From Scleroderma bovista (taxonomy: Eukaryota; Basidiomycota; Agaricomycetes; Boletales; Sclerodermataceae): DNA of 35,855 nucleotides. This document shows, in pieces, positions 1 through 9,600 of the stretch (the stretch's first letter is position 1; every line of letters starts with the position of its first letter). The translations under genes and the position numbers were made by a program. Below the pieces are notes generated by a model that did no database searches, was not told where the DNA came from, and saw only the letters and a program-made list of their open reading frames with translations. The stretch is taken from assembly GCA_037178675.1 (NCBI GenBank), contig JAYMGJ010000209.1:1-35855 (forward strand), given 5' to 3'.

Positions 1-2183
1 TGGTCTGTGACAACGTCTACAGGAGAGGTGGAGCCTTCAAGATAATGGTGCCAGTTCTGGAAGGCCTCGAAGATGGCGAGGAGTTCCTTATCGTGGGTGT
101 CATAGTTTAACTCTGGAGCAGTCAAGGTCCAGGAGTAGTATGCGACCAGACGAATCTCTCCATTGGCGCAAGTAATAGACAAGATGCCAGCGACAGCGTA
201 GTCGGAGGCGTCAGTTTCCACGATGATAGGGGTATCCGGAATGAAATGGGTGAGGATGGGCGCAGTGGTGAAGGCATGCTTGAGAGCGTTGAAGGAACGT
301 CGACAGTCCTCGGAGAAGTTCCAAGGAGCGTCTTTCCGGGTGAGACGGGTAAGAGGGACCACAATGTCCAAGTAGTTGAATATAAACCGGCGATAGAAGT
401 TGGCAAAGCCCAAGAAGGACTGGATGTCCTTCACCTTTCGAGGTTCAGGCCAGTCGGAGATGGTTTGGATCTTGTCCGGAGACATTGTTAAACCGTCCGG
501 AGAGAGGTGATAGCCAAGGTACTCTACCGAGTCCGAGTGGAACTCACATTTCTCCGGTTTGGTGAAGAGGCCATGTAACCGGAGTCGGCGGAGAACTTCC
601 TGGAGGTGCTGCTGGTGGGACTCCATATCCTCGGAGTAGATGAGGATGTCGTTGAGGTATACAACGACGCAGACATCCAGCATGTCAGCAAAGATCGTGT
701 TGACAAAGCGCTGGAATGCTGCAGGGGCATTAGTGAGGCCAAAGGGCATTACCAACCACTCGTAAGACCTATAGCGCGTGCGGAAGGCGGTCTTCCATTC
801 ATCGCCCGGAGCAATCCGGACGATATGGTAGGCATGCCGGAGGTCGATCTTGGAATAGATTTTGGCACGGCTGGGAGAGTCCAAAAGGTCAGAGATAAGA
901 GGGAGTGGATAGCGATCCTTTTTGGTAAATTTGTTAAGGCCTCGGAAGTCAACGCAGAGGCGAAGTGAGCCATCCTTCTTCTTTACGAAGAGGACCGGAG
1001 CAGCGTGGGAGGAGGCGGTAGGATGGATGAAACCTGTATTAAGATTCTCATCGATGAAAGTCTGAAGAGCGGAGAGCTCAACCGGAGACAGTGAGTAGAG
1101 AGTTCCCAAAGGTGGAGAGGTACCTTCTTCGAGGTTGATCTTCAGATCGTACTCGCGATGCGGGGGAAGTTCAGAGGCCTTTGCCTTACTGAACACCTCT
1201 GCATAATTGTGATACTCCAGAGGAACTATGTCCAAGTCCGGTGGAGTAGAGGCGGAGGAAGAACGAGCCTTTGCTGAGTCAGAGGGACGCAGCTGAAGTT
1301 GGTATTTGGTAGATCCCTCTAATTTGTACGCACGCACGAATGCAGCTGCGTTTATCAGAGAGATGTGCGGAGGGGTGCAAACCGGAGTGTCAACAGATGG
1401 CGCGAGGCCAGGGTCAGATTGGCCAGAGAGGCCAGAGACAGGGTTACCGGACTGAACCGGAGGGGGGGTCGACGGGGGCGCTAGCAAACTTGGTGCAGGG
1501 GTCCGGAAAGTTAAACTGCTCAGTACCCAGTCAATCAACGGATTGTAGCGGGTGAGCCAGTTATGTCCAAGGACAATCGAGCATTCAGGGTCTAATGGAG
1601 TGAGGTAGAAGGTCATAGGGGTGACATCACCGGATGCGGGAAATTTCACTGATAGATCGACGGCTTGAGTAATTACAAAATTCGAGGTACCGTCAAAGAG
1701 CCGGAGTACAATCGGGGGAACGGAGTAAGTGGAGATATTGTTTTTGTGCACACATTGTACATCTACAAAGCAATGTGTGGACCTGGAGTCCACAAGTGCG
1801 CGGGTTTTAGGTAAGTCAAATGATAAGAGGATAACATGTGGCATAAGGGAGTTAGGATTGTAAAGAGCGGACGCGTTGAGGTGGGCCTCCTTGCTGGTGT
1901 CAGCATGGACTCCTGTTGTCAAGTCTAGGTCTACTCTGGTAGGGGGTCTGGTCAAGTCCAGACGAAGGCGGACGAAGGAGGAGGGCAGAGGGCTGGACAA
2001 GGGATAGTCTGGCCGGAGTTGGTGACCGCTTGGATTCAATGACAAGGACGACGTGCGTTGATCCCTTGCATAGGTTCCGGTCAAGGTGATGATGACGGAG
2101 ACAGAGACAGAGACAGGGACAGGAGTAGTGAATATAGTTGATTTCAGACTGAGGTGTACAGGATAATCTACAGAGTACTTATA
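1..2183 (-). CDS. Ty3/gypsy Pol: protease, reverse transcriptase, RNase H (partial)
   Basis: On the minus strand one frame is open from just after a TAG at 2184-2186 to the window edge, about 727 codons. In order it shows a low-complexity N-terminus, a retropepsin-like segment near 1840-1560 (active-site region at 1782-1790), an RT domain from about 1100 (VKKKDG and VDFRGLN-type motifs, then MPFGLTNAPAAFQRFVN), and from about 230 an RNase H start with TDASDYAVAG and HDKELLAIFEAF. It would copy the element's RNA into DNA. Two key sites are altered: the protease reads Asp-Ser-Arg for Asp-Ser-Gly, and the RT catalytic box reads Tyr-Leu-Asn-Asp for Tyr-Leu-Asp-Asp (648-659). No initiator is obvious; the first in-frame ATG is at 1844, just before the protease, and no Gag is seen upstream. 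The element is probably recent, because the frame is long and open, yet probably inactive. Confidence 0.88.
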
Positions 2184-2569
2184 CTAAGTAAGAACTAGGG
2201 ACAAGTATTTACGGTGACAAGTATTTACGGTGACAAGTAAACAGCCTTAAAGGCAGACAAAGGATAACCGGAGAAAGGGATAGACCAGGTCCGATGAAAA
2301 TAAAGTCAGGTCCGGGTAAAATAAACCAGGTCTGGTGAAAATGATACAAGGTAGGAGATATATCGAGTACACGGAGAACTCACGTCAAGACAGGGCAAAC
2401 GGTGAGGTGTGGTAACGAGTGAATAGAGCATAGACCAAGGGTTGTACTTAACGGAAGGTTATCTGCGCGACCGTGACCAGAGCAGCTGAGAGCGACCGGA
2501 GTAGAGCTATAGGGATGCGATGCGACCGGAGTAACCGGATATGATCCAGAGTTGGACATGGTCGTAACA
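2184..2569 (-). repeat. Probable 5' LTR/leader of the minus-strand gypsy element
   Basis: Reading the minus strand, the segment begins TGTTACGACC at 2569, a TG start like that of other gypsy LTRs, and leads into the protease-RT frame. It contains a short direct repeat (CACCGTAAATACTTGT twice near 2195-2230) and a TATA-like stretch near 2358. The base just above 2569 is already integrase sequence of another element on the opposite strand, so 2569 is a sharp junction. I could not find the 3' end of the LTR or a primer-binding site. No Gag domain is visible before the protease, so an internal deletion is likely. Confidence 0.45.
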
Positions 2570-3541
2570 CCTGTCTTCCATTGTGTCTGACTGAGGATCG
2601 GTTTTTGCGAGCAACTTCCTGGGGGAGTTGTATAGACTCTTAGGTGTAAAAAGGAAAATGTCTATGGCATTTCACCCTCAGACCGATGGTCAAATGGAGC
2701 GGTTGAACTGTGAAATTAATCAGTATCTCCGAACCTACGTAAACAATTGACAGAACAAGTGGGCCAAGTGGATCAAGATTGCCCAGTTCGTCTGGAATAA
2801 CACGGTTTCAGAAGTTACCACTGATTCCCCATTTGGAATTACCTGGAGTTATCCTCTCGTATGGGTGTTGAACTGGTAGACACAGTAGCCCCAGCGGCTA
2901 AAGACTGTGCCGCCATATTTAATAAAGTCATTGAGTCTTCTGAGAAGGCAAAATGTAATATGAAGCTTCAGGTGGATAAGCATAGAAATCCTGCCCTGGA
3001 CTATGTTGTAGGCCAACAAGTTTGGCTTTCTACGGACAATTTTCGCATGCTAAATCGTGCTTCTAAGAAGCTTACAGAAAGGTGGATTGGTCCCTATAAG
3101 ATCACTCGTGTAACTCTGAATGTGGTTGAGCTTAAGCTCCTGAAAACTCTTTGGATTCACCTGGTTGTGAATGTTTCTCAGGTGAAGCCTTATTTAGGTC
3201 CTCTTCCTGGTCAACCCATGTCTTGGCCCGGTCCGGTACATGTTTCTGAAGAACACAACGAAGAATACGAAGTGGACTATATAGTAGCTTCTCGTATTTA
3301 TGGAAGACAACTCCAGTACCTGGTACACTGGAAAGGGTACGAAGAACATGAGAGGACATGGGAACCCTCATCCAATTTGAAGAATTCTCCTCTGGTAGTC
3401 GAACACTTTTACCAAGAGAATCCCTCTGCTCCTCGTAAACTTTGTGTGGCACAAGTGGACTTTAATTCATTATTTAGTCATATCCCCGAAAACCTCACAG
3501 TTTGTGACACTCAGTTCTGCAGTCTGGAATCCTGCACCTGA
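2570..3541 (+). pseudogene. Chromodomain Ty3/gypsy integrase, C-terminal part
   Basis: The reading starts at the end of the integrase core: IVSD-stop-GS at 2580-2597 (family IVSDRGS), then AFHPQTDGQMERLN near 2668-2706, which holds the catalytic Glu. It continues through ITWSYP to a frameshift near 2850. From 2861 an open frame of 226 codons carries a GPY/F module (RWIGPYKI ... VNVSQVKPY) and then a chromodomain at about residues 133-190 (YEVDYIVASRIYG, YLVHWKGYEEHERTWEPSSNL), ending at 3541. In this family the chromodomain guides integration to marked chromatin. Two in-frame TGA codons (2592, 2748) stand where arginine is expected. Everything upstream is missing because another gypsy element interrupts it at 2569/2570. 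Confidence 0.9.
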
Positions 3542-3552
3542 GGGGGGAGTAG
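3541..3552 (+). other. Polypurine tract of the chromodomain gypsy element
   Basis: The purine run AGGGGGGAGTAG lies between the integrase stop codon and the first base of the LTR (TGTTATGA). That is the expected place for the plus-strand primer of reverse transcription. Confidence 0.75.
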
Positions 3553-4022
3553 TGTTATGAACCAACTTTTTATCTAATCTGTGATTAGATAATGTTTATC
3601 TTATCTTGGTGTACAGCCTCTGTCTTATCTACCTAGTCTAGATCTACACCTTGTGCTGTACATGCTGCCACCCTTGACATCATTACGCATAGCTTTAGCT
3701 CCACAGTGATGTCATTACATAGCCTTCTGCCTGCACATAGCCTTGTGGATAGCCTTGCGTAGCCCTTGTGTATAGTAGTATATATACAGTGCAATCCAGC
3801 ACCCAGAGGCTCCCCATTCGAGCTCATCTTGGGTCTTTGCTCTAGATACTTGTGTCCTATCCCTCTCAGAGTCTTAGTGTGTGGTCGGGTCCTTGGTGTT
3901 TGCCTAGGGTCATCTCAGGACATCAGACAATTTGTCAGTATCTGGGGCTTGCTCTCTGTCTTTGTCGGAAGAAGGAAAATTGAGGGGGGGGGGGTGGACG
4001 CATAGTGATCCAGGTCATAATT
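3553..4022 (+). repeat. 3' LTR of the chromodomain gypsy element
   Basis: It starts TGTTATGAACC immediately after the polypurine tract. A TATA box (TATATATA, 3779-3786) lies about half way, followed by a C-rich probable start region. The right end is set near 4022, where GGTCATAATTA roughly mirrors the inverted left end; this boundary is an estimate. A run of twelve G lies at 3984-3995. No 5' LTR is in the window, so neither the TSD nor the age can be read. Confidence 0.65.
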
Positions 4023-4993
4023 ACCAGTGGCTATTTCCCTCCATGTCTGCTCTAGCTTCAGGCATCGCCTCTTGTCAGCCACCCAGTCACTGTGTTTGCC
4101 AGAACTTTCTGTTCAAAATGACCTATGTGCATACAGGTATTCAATTAAATTAGCTTACCTGACGGAGTTCCACACTGGACATTCACACGAGATCAAGGAG
4201 TACCGACGCTGCGATCTATACATATTAAACACCTAGTCAGAAAACAAAAATACAGGATACACATTATGTGCATACCATGCACCCCACCTGCCTCGTTCAT
4301 TTGTTGAGTGGCTGCAGTAAATAATTCATGGTCAATTGTATACAATAATAAGAGAGAAAAGACTTACTTTCATTGTCTGGATCACTGATCAGAGCATCAT
4401 CCTGGTCAACAGGATTAGTGGTATCTTCAACCAATTTTTCGTCATCTTCACTGTCCATGGGCACGATGGGGGGTTCACTGCTTGCATCATCATTGATGGA
4501 GGTGTTGGAAGGGACAGGAAGCAGTGCGTGTGGGACATCTGAGTGTGGGTTTGAAGGGACAGCTAATAACAACCTTCAGTAGGGATACGGGTGAGGAGAA
4601 TGTATCCTTACATTGTTCATCACCATCCATGCCAACCAAGTCCTGCATTGAGATGATGCCAGCACGGAGCTTGTTGAGGGCTACATACCGGTCCAGTTTT
4701 TGACTGTTCTTGAGGGTGATGAACTTGGTGTGAAAAGAGTTGAAGTATTCTTCTTTGTGCTGTTCCTCTGTTAAACCTTGCAAAGAACACCGGGGCTGTG
4801 GCATAATGGCAGGGTGCCAAGCTACCAATTCAGATTCAGATTTGCTGGCCTGAAAACAAGGGTCAGCAAGCAGAAAATGGAAACAGGAAGTATATACCTT
4901 CGCCTCAGCATCATCCAACATCAGCTGATTGGATGGCGCAGCTGGAAGGAGCTCAGTCAGACACAAAACACAAGGTAAATGCATGTACTTACG
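4023..4993 (-). CDS. Unrecognised multi-exon gene, probably truncated
   Basis: I do not recognise the product. On the minus strand several short GT..AG introns join compatible coding blocks: exons about 4993 and up, 4941-4898, 4849-4612, 4573-4368, 4311-4288, 4232-4159 and from 4122 down; introns about 36-56 nt. The longest exon encodes a hydrophilic segment (SELVAWHPAIMPQPRCSLQG, then EEQHKEEYFNSFHTKF and DRYVALNKLRAGIIS). The next is acidic (DSEDDEKLVEDTTNPVDQDD), suggesting a disordered linker. The block from 4122 down soon meets stops and the gypsy LTR, so the 3' end is probably lost. Above 4993, two imperfect ~22 bp direct repeats (AGGTCCAACCC..) lie at about 5028-5074. The exon model is by eye; the family is unknown. 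Confidence 0.4.
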
Positions 4994-5158
4994 TTGGATT
5001 ATATGATGGCATGACTTCATGATTCACCCGGGTTGGACCTTAGACTTTGTGGTTCGCCTGGGTTGGACCTTGGTTTGTGAAGTGACAGAGGAGTTGAGCC
5101 TCCTTAACTTCCTAACGCCAACTGGAGGGCCAATTTTCACGGGGACATTGGTGGACGG

Positions 5159-6360
5159 TGTCACGCACCAAACAGGTTTGGTACAGTGAACATGGAAGAT
5201 AATGCCTATATTGAATGATCCTTATGTGAAGGATAAGCACAACGGACCCTCATCATAGCCATCTATCACACAAGAACTGCCAAGAAGCAGAAGAAACTGA
5301 AGGAATAACGTCAATTGTGGTATAAGAAAAGAATGCACACATCTGCAGTCCAACTCCCATACCAGAATGATCAAAGAAGCTGAAGAATTGATGGAGAAAC
5401 AAAGGAGAAAGAGAAGAAATGATTTTTAGCACCCAAATGTCATTTTTAGGCGCCCAGTGCTGGCATTCCGATATTTTGAATAGCTCCATTGTTTCTGAAG
5501 CTATCAGGCACATGACTATACCGTCAGAGAGCCTAGAACATGGTCTATTTGCCTGTCAAGTTCCGACACAAATCCATTCATTTCCCACGGAGATATTCCC
5601 CCCACAATCCAGACATTCGCTTCATCGCTCACTATGGAGTCTGTATTTTCTCTGGATCATTTCTCTGCTATTGCTGCAGATCTCCACTATGTCCTGCTCT
5701 TAGGACAGCCTCTCCCAGAGTTCCCGTGCACTGCCTGGCACATATCTTCCCAGCCTGCTCCCTCAGTCCCTCTCGTTCTCGGTCAGCGTGTTCTCCTCAT
5801 CAGTCCTGCGTCAAGGACATACTTTGGTCATCTTAGGTCTATTGTCAAGCTTGAGAAGTCTTCTCTGGTCGTCTCTGTGTCCCCTGAGCCCTCAGCCTAT
5901 GGTCCCTTCCTCCCAGATACTTGCCATGTCCATCTTCCTCTGTTGTTCATCTCGCTTCCCTGGATGCGTCGAATTCAATACTCTATCCGCTTCCCTACTT
6001 TCAGATGACGTCCCCCAGCACCATGACAGTTATGCCCCCACTTTATAGTGCTATTAGGAAGAAGAACCCTCTCTTGTTCTTTCCCAGAAGAGAGCTCATC
6101 AAGGGAGCCCATGGTTGTGCTTCAGTGGCGCTAGAACACATGCACTATACCTTAGTGTATGCTGACCCCCCAAAAGACCTCTGGACCCCTGGTACCCTTC
6201 TTGTGGCTGTTTTGTCTCGGATCAATCCCCCTGTTTATCTCAGATCTTCCACATTGTTGTCCCATCAAATTCCTGATGGTACACAGCCCCCCATCAAACT
6301 TCTTAGGCTGTGCATCAATGACTCCTTCTGCTGTGCAGTGACTCATCCCTTGCTTACTCT
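5159..6360 (+). mobile_element. Long LTR, copy C, 5' (U3) part
   Basis: It begins TGTCACGCACCAAAC and matches, with divergence, the 5' half of the two long LTRs at 12452-14791 and 19426-21767. The base run before it, ACGG (5155-5158), is its target duplication; the other copy is ACAG at the far end of the second half (16888-16891 read on the minus strand). The sequence is interrupted at 6360 by a LINE tail and resumes at 17712 on the minus strand. Reunited, this LTR would be about 2.0 kb. It carries the conserved U3 ORF at 5634-6008. Confidence 0.75.
5634..6008 (+). CDS. Conserved ORF inside the long LTR (copy C)
   Basis: An open frame of 124 codons starts MESVFSLDHFSAIAADL and contains LLGQPLPE, SSQPAPSVPL, SPASRTYFG and VVSVSPEPSAYGPF. 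The same protein is recognisable in the other two LTR copies at 20048-20400 and 13819-14171. Comparing codons by eye, I find about 20 synonymous and about 25 non-synonymous differences, fewer amino-acid changes than neutral drift would give. No known domain is recognised. There is no signal peptide or clear membrane segment. It lies in U3, upstream of the TATA box, so it would need its own promoter or be read from the upstream LTR. Confidence 0.5.
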   Translation: MESVFSLDHFSAIAADLHYVLLLGQPLPEFPCTAWHISSQPAPSVPLVLGQRVLLISPASRTYFGHLRSIVKLEKSSLVVSVSPEPSAYGPFLPDTCHVHLPLLFISLPWMRRIQYSIRFPTFR

Positions 6361-6618
6361 TTTTTTACTTTTTTTTTTTTGGTAGACGTATACACTGAGA
6401 TGGCAACTGACTAAGTCGGCCCCGGTTCAGCACGTGATAGTGGGAGTTACACCCAAAGTGAGGAGAGAAAAGAGAGAAAACGGGTCTACCCAGGGGAAAT
6501 GCATTTATGCACACTCGTGCATGCAGCAGAGTAGTGTGGGACTCAACACCTCGTTGGGGAGTCATCTCCCGCGCCCTGGGGCCCAACGAGGTGTAATACC
6601 CACTAAAACCCCTGGTGA
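6361..6618 (-). other. LINE 3' UTR with perfect hairpin and A-tail
   Basis: Between the ORF2 stop and the tail lies a perfect 13-bp inverted repeat (6546-6558 and 6582-6594, arm ACACCTCGTTGGG) with a 23-nt loop. The end is an A-rich tail of the form A12-GT-A6. In several non-LTR elements a 3' RNA stem is what the RT recognises; whether this is one is inference. Confidence 0.6.
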
Positions 6619-9600
6619 TCAGATCCAGTTGTCTGGCAGGTCGTTTTCATTTAGAAGAACTCCACTCCATGTTTGGAGGACGGACTCTACTTTGGTGGCT
6701 TTGCACCCATAGCGTTTTGTGTCTGTCTGTAGTCTGTTGAATTGGAGTCGTAGGTTTATCGAGCCCACCCACTTGTTGTGGATCTCTTCCATTGTTGGCA
6801 ATTTAGATAGATCACATCCACTGTTGATGGTCCAATCACAATGCAGTTTCCAGATAAGGTGGGCTGATTCTAATAGCAGTATTGAGAGCAAATGGTCACA
6901 TCCCCAATGTTTTTTCTTTCTCTTCGTCTGAGAGGCGAGGTTCGCACCTAGTATTGATCTGAAAGATAAATGGGGCCATGTCAGCTCTCTCATCGTCCAC
7001 AGCTGTTCAGCCAGGGACCAGATTACATTCTTGGCAGACAATTGAGGACAGTCCATCAGGATGTGAGGCATTGATTCAATCTCCCCACACAGCCCACAGT
7101 TCCCATGATTTTCATAGTTGGGTATCCTTGACCAGAAGTCACCAATTTTGTAGCCGTCGTGAAGGCACTTCCACAGAAAGCTGTGTATTGTTCTTGGAAT
7201 TCCGCGGTCCCATACTGACATCCATATCTTGTCATAGGTGGGGGTGAAATCCCACAGTTCTTGGGCAGCATATTGGGTAAAGGTCAGGTTGACTTTGGTC
7301 TTTGTGTGTATGCACTGTTCCACACCCAGGGAAGTTGCTGCCAGGGCTTTGTGGATTTGGGAGCCAGCTGTGAGACATATGCCATGGACGGCATAGCTGA
7401 GATCAAGGTAATCATCCAAGGTGGTGTGGGAAGGAACACCCAGGGCTTGGGATGCTAGATTGAGGGCTGCTTCAGTGGTGGAGAGGGAGTTTCTTTTGAC
7501 CATTGTTGGAGTAGAGTTATTGCTGAGCGCAATTTCAGGGTACAAACTAGTGCACAGTACAGATCTCCATCGCAGGTGAGAAGCCAGTCAAGGTCTTCAT
7601 TCAGTTGCAAGTTCACTGTCAAGTTCCTCAAAATAGTCAATGAAGACAGGTGAATGTGGAGAGGGCGGTCAGGCGGGAGGAGCTTCACAGTCATAAGTAG
7701 AGCACCAAGAGCGCCAGAGTCGGATGAGGTGTTATTTTTCTTGGTCTTAAAAGAGACATTCTTAGGGTCATTTTCGCCAAACCAGACACCCCCGCAAGAT
7801 ATGTATCCATCATCAGCGCTAATGTGAGAGGTGGATGCACAGAAGGCGGTTAAGCAGTTGTCATCTGGCTGGTTTCTTACAGTTCCCAAGGTCTGACATG
7901 AATTTGTTGATGGGTGCACAATTCTTAGGGCATCCTCTATGGGACCAGAGTGGGTAATGACCGGTGTGAAAGTGAGCACTTTCTTCTCATGGAGGGCACT
8001 CTTGTTTAACACAATCTGTTGCCTTAAGGTGACCAAGTCATTAGTGTGAGGTGTAGTTTCGGGGTGCCATTTGGGGGGTAAGTTGGCAGCCATTTCCTTG
8101 GCAGTCTGTAGGCATTTGAATGGTTTGGTGCAACCCACAGAAGCCCGTAGTTGGGAGCATGTTGCACATGTGCAGCTTCCAATATTCTTGTGGGACACTA
8201 CTGTGGGTAGGTTCGCCAGAGAGAGCAGGTCCTTGACTAATCTTATGTGGTGGTTGTCCCTTAGGCAGCACAAATAAAAGTTGTTGTTCAGGTTATGCAA
8301 ACGAGGGGAAGATTCAACATGGAACCATGCTGGCAGGGAGTCGAGGGCCTCCTTGGAGAATGAGGCACTGTCTAAGGTAAGATTAAATTTCTTTGCGACC
8401 TTAACAAGGCGTTTAACAGGCGGTGGGAGGCAGCTGGTTTTCACTGGCCAAGTTTGAAGGAAGAAATTGAGCCGGGCATCTGGGTGTGATACAGGGGTTG
8501 GTCCAGCATGATTGGCAAGCAGTGCATGTGCAAAGTAAGTCCAAGTATGGCATAGAGCAGGGGGGGCTAATAGCTTTTTCAGCCAGGTCAACTCAATCAC
8601 ATCATTTCTGTGCTTCAGATCTAGGAGGTTTTTACCCCCCATGTAGGTTGGGGCTCAGAGAATCTCTGCTGAGACAGTGGGATGACCAGTACCATCCCAC
8701 ATAAAGGAGGTGATACATTTGGTGAGCGAGTGTTCCACCTCCTTCGGCATGCCTTGGGCACATGTGAGGTATTGAGACATTGCACCTACTGTCCATTGGA
8801 CAATAATCTTACGGCCCTCAATTGTGGGGTGTCTCCTCTCCCATCTCTCCAGTTATGTGTTGATACGTTCAATAATCGGGGACCATATTGCTTGGTCATT
8901 TGTGTCGTTGCCCAGCCAGGCTCCTAATATGCGAACAGCTTTGCCATCTTTTGTCACCTGGGCAGCCTGGGGTAGTAGGTCTCCATCTGGGTGCAGTTTA
9001 GAGGACTGGACTACTGAGTCCCTATATTCCTTGGAGTCAATAGGTATGATTTCTGTTTTATCAATGTTAAACTTTGCACCTGATGCAGCACACCATGTAG
9101 TCAGGATATCATATAATGTTTGTACATTGTCCCTTTCTGAGAGGTAGATGGTGGTATCATCTGTGAACATTGATACTATCTGGTGGGAAGTGAGGCCAGG
9201 GGCTTTGAAGCCAATCAGATCGGATTGGCACAGCATTTCAGCTAGGGGTTCAATAGCAAGGTCAAAAATGAGGCACGAGAGGGGGCCTCCTTGGTGTACA
9301 CCTCTAGTAACATGGAAGTCTGTACTCCTTTCACCATTTATCATTACTATGGTCATAGCTGTGGCATACAGTGAACTCAGGGTGGTGATGAATCTTGCAG
9401 GGAGGCCATATTTATCAAGTACATCCCATAGATAGTCATGCATGATCTTGTCATAGGCTTTTTCCTGGTCAAGGGTGAGAATGACTCCATTCTCCTCTCT
9501 TGCTTCAGCATAGTGAAGAATCATCTGTGTGAGGCGAATCTGGTCAGTAATGTTCCTGCCTGGGATAAAGCCAGCTTGATTTTCATCAATGATGGAGGGG

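Noticed and set aside
246..968. Plus-strand frames over the gypsy pol
   Set aside because: They are antisense to a continuous RT/RNase H frame with clear motifs.
4490..5020. A single 176-codon minus-strand frame as one exon
   Set aside because: It reads through three likely short introns; the spliced reading is better supported by GT..AG borders.
6330..6360. A longer LINE target duplication including GACTCATCCCTTGC
   Set aside because: That stretch has no copy beside 17713; only the 7 bp AGAGTAA/TTACTCT are shared.
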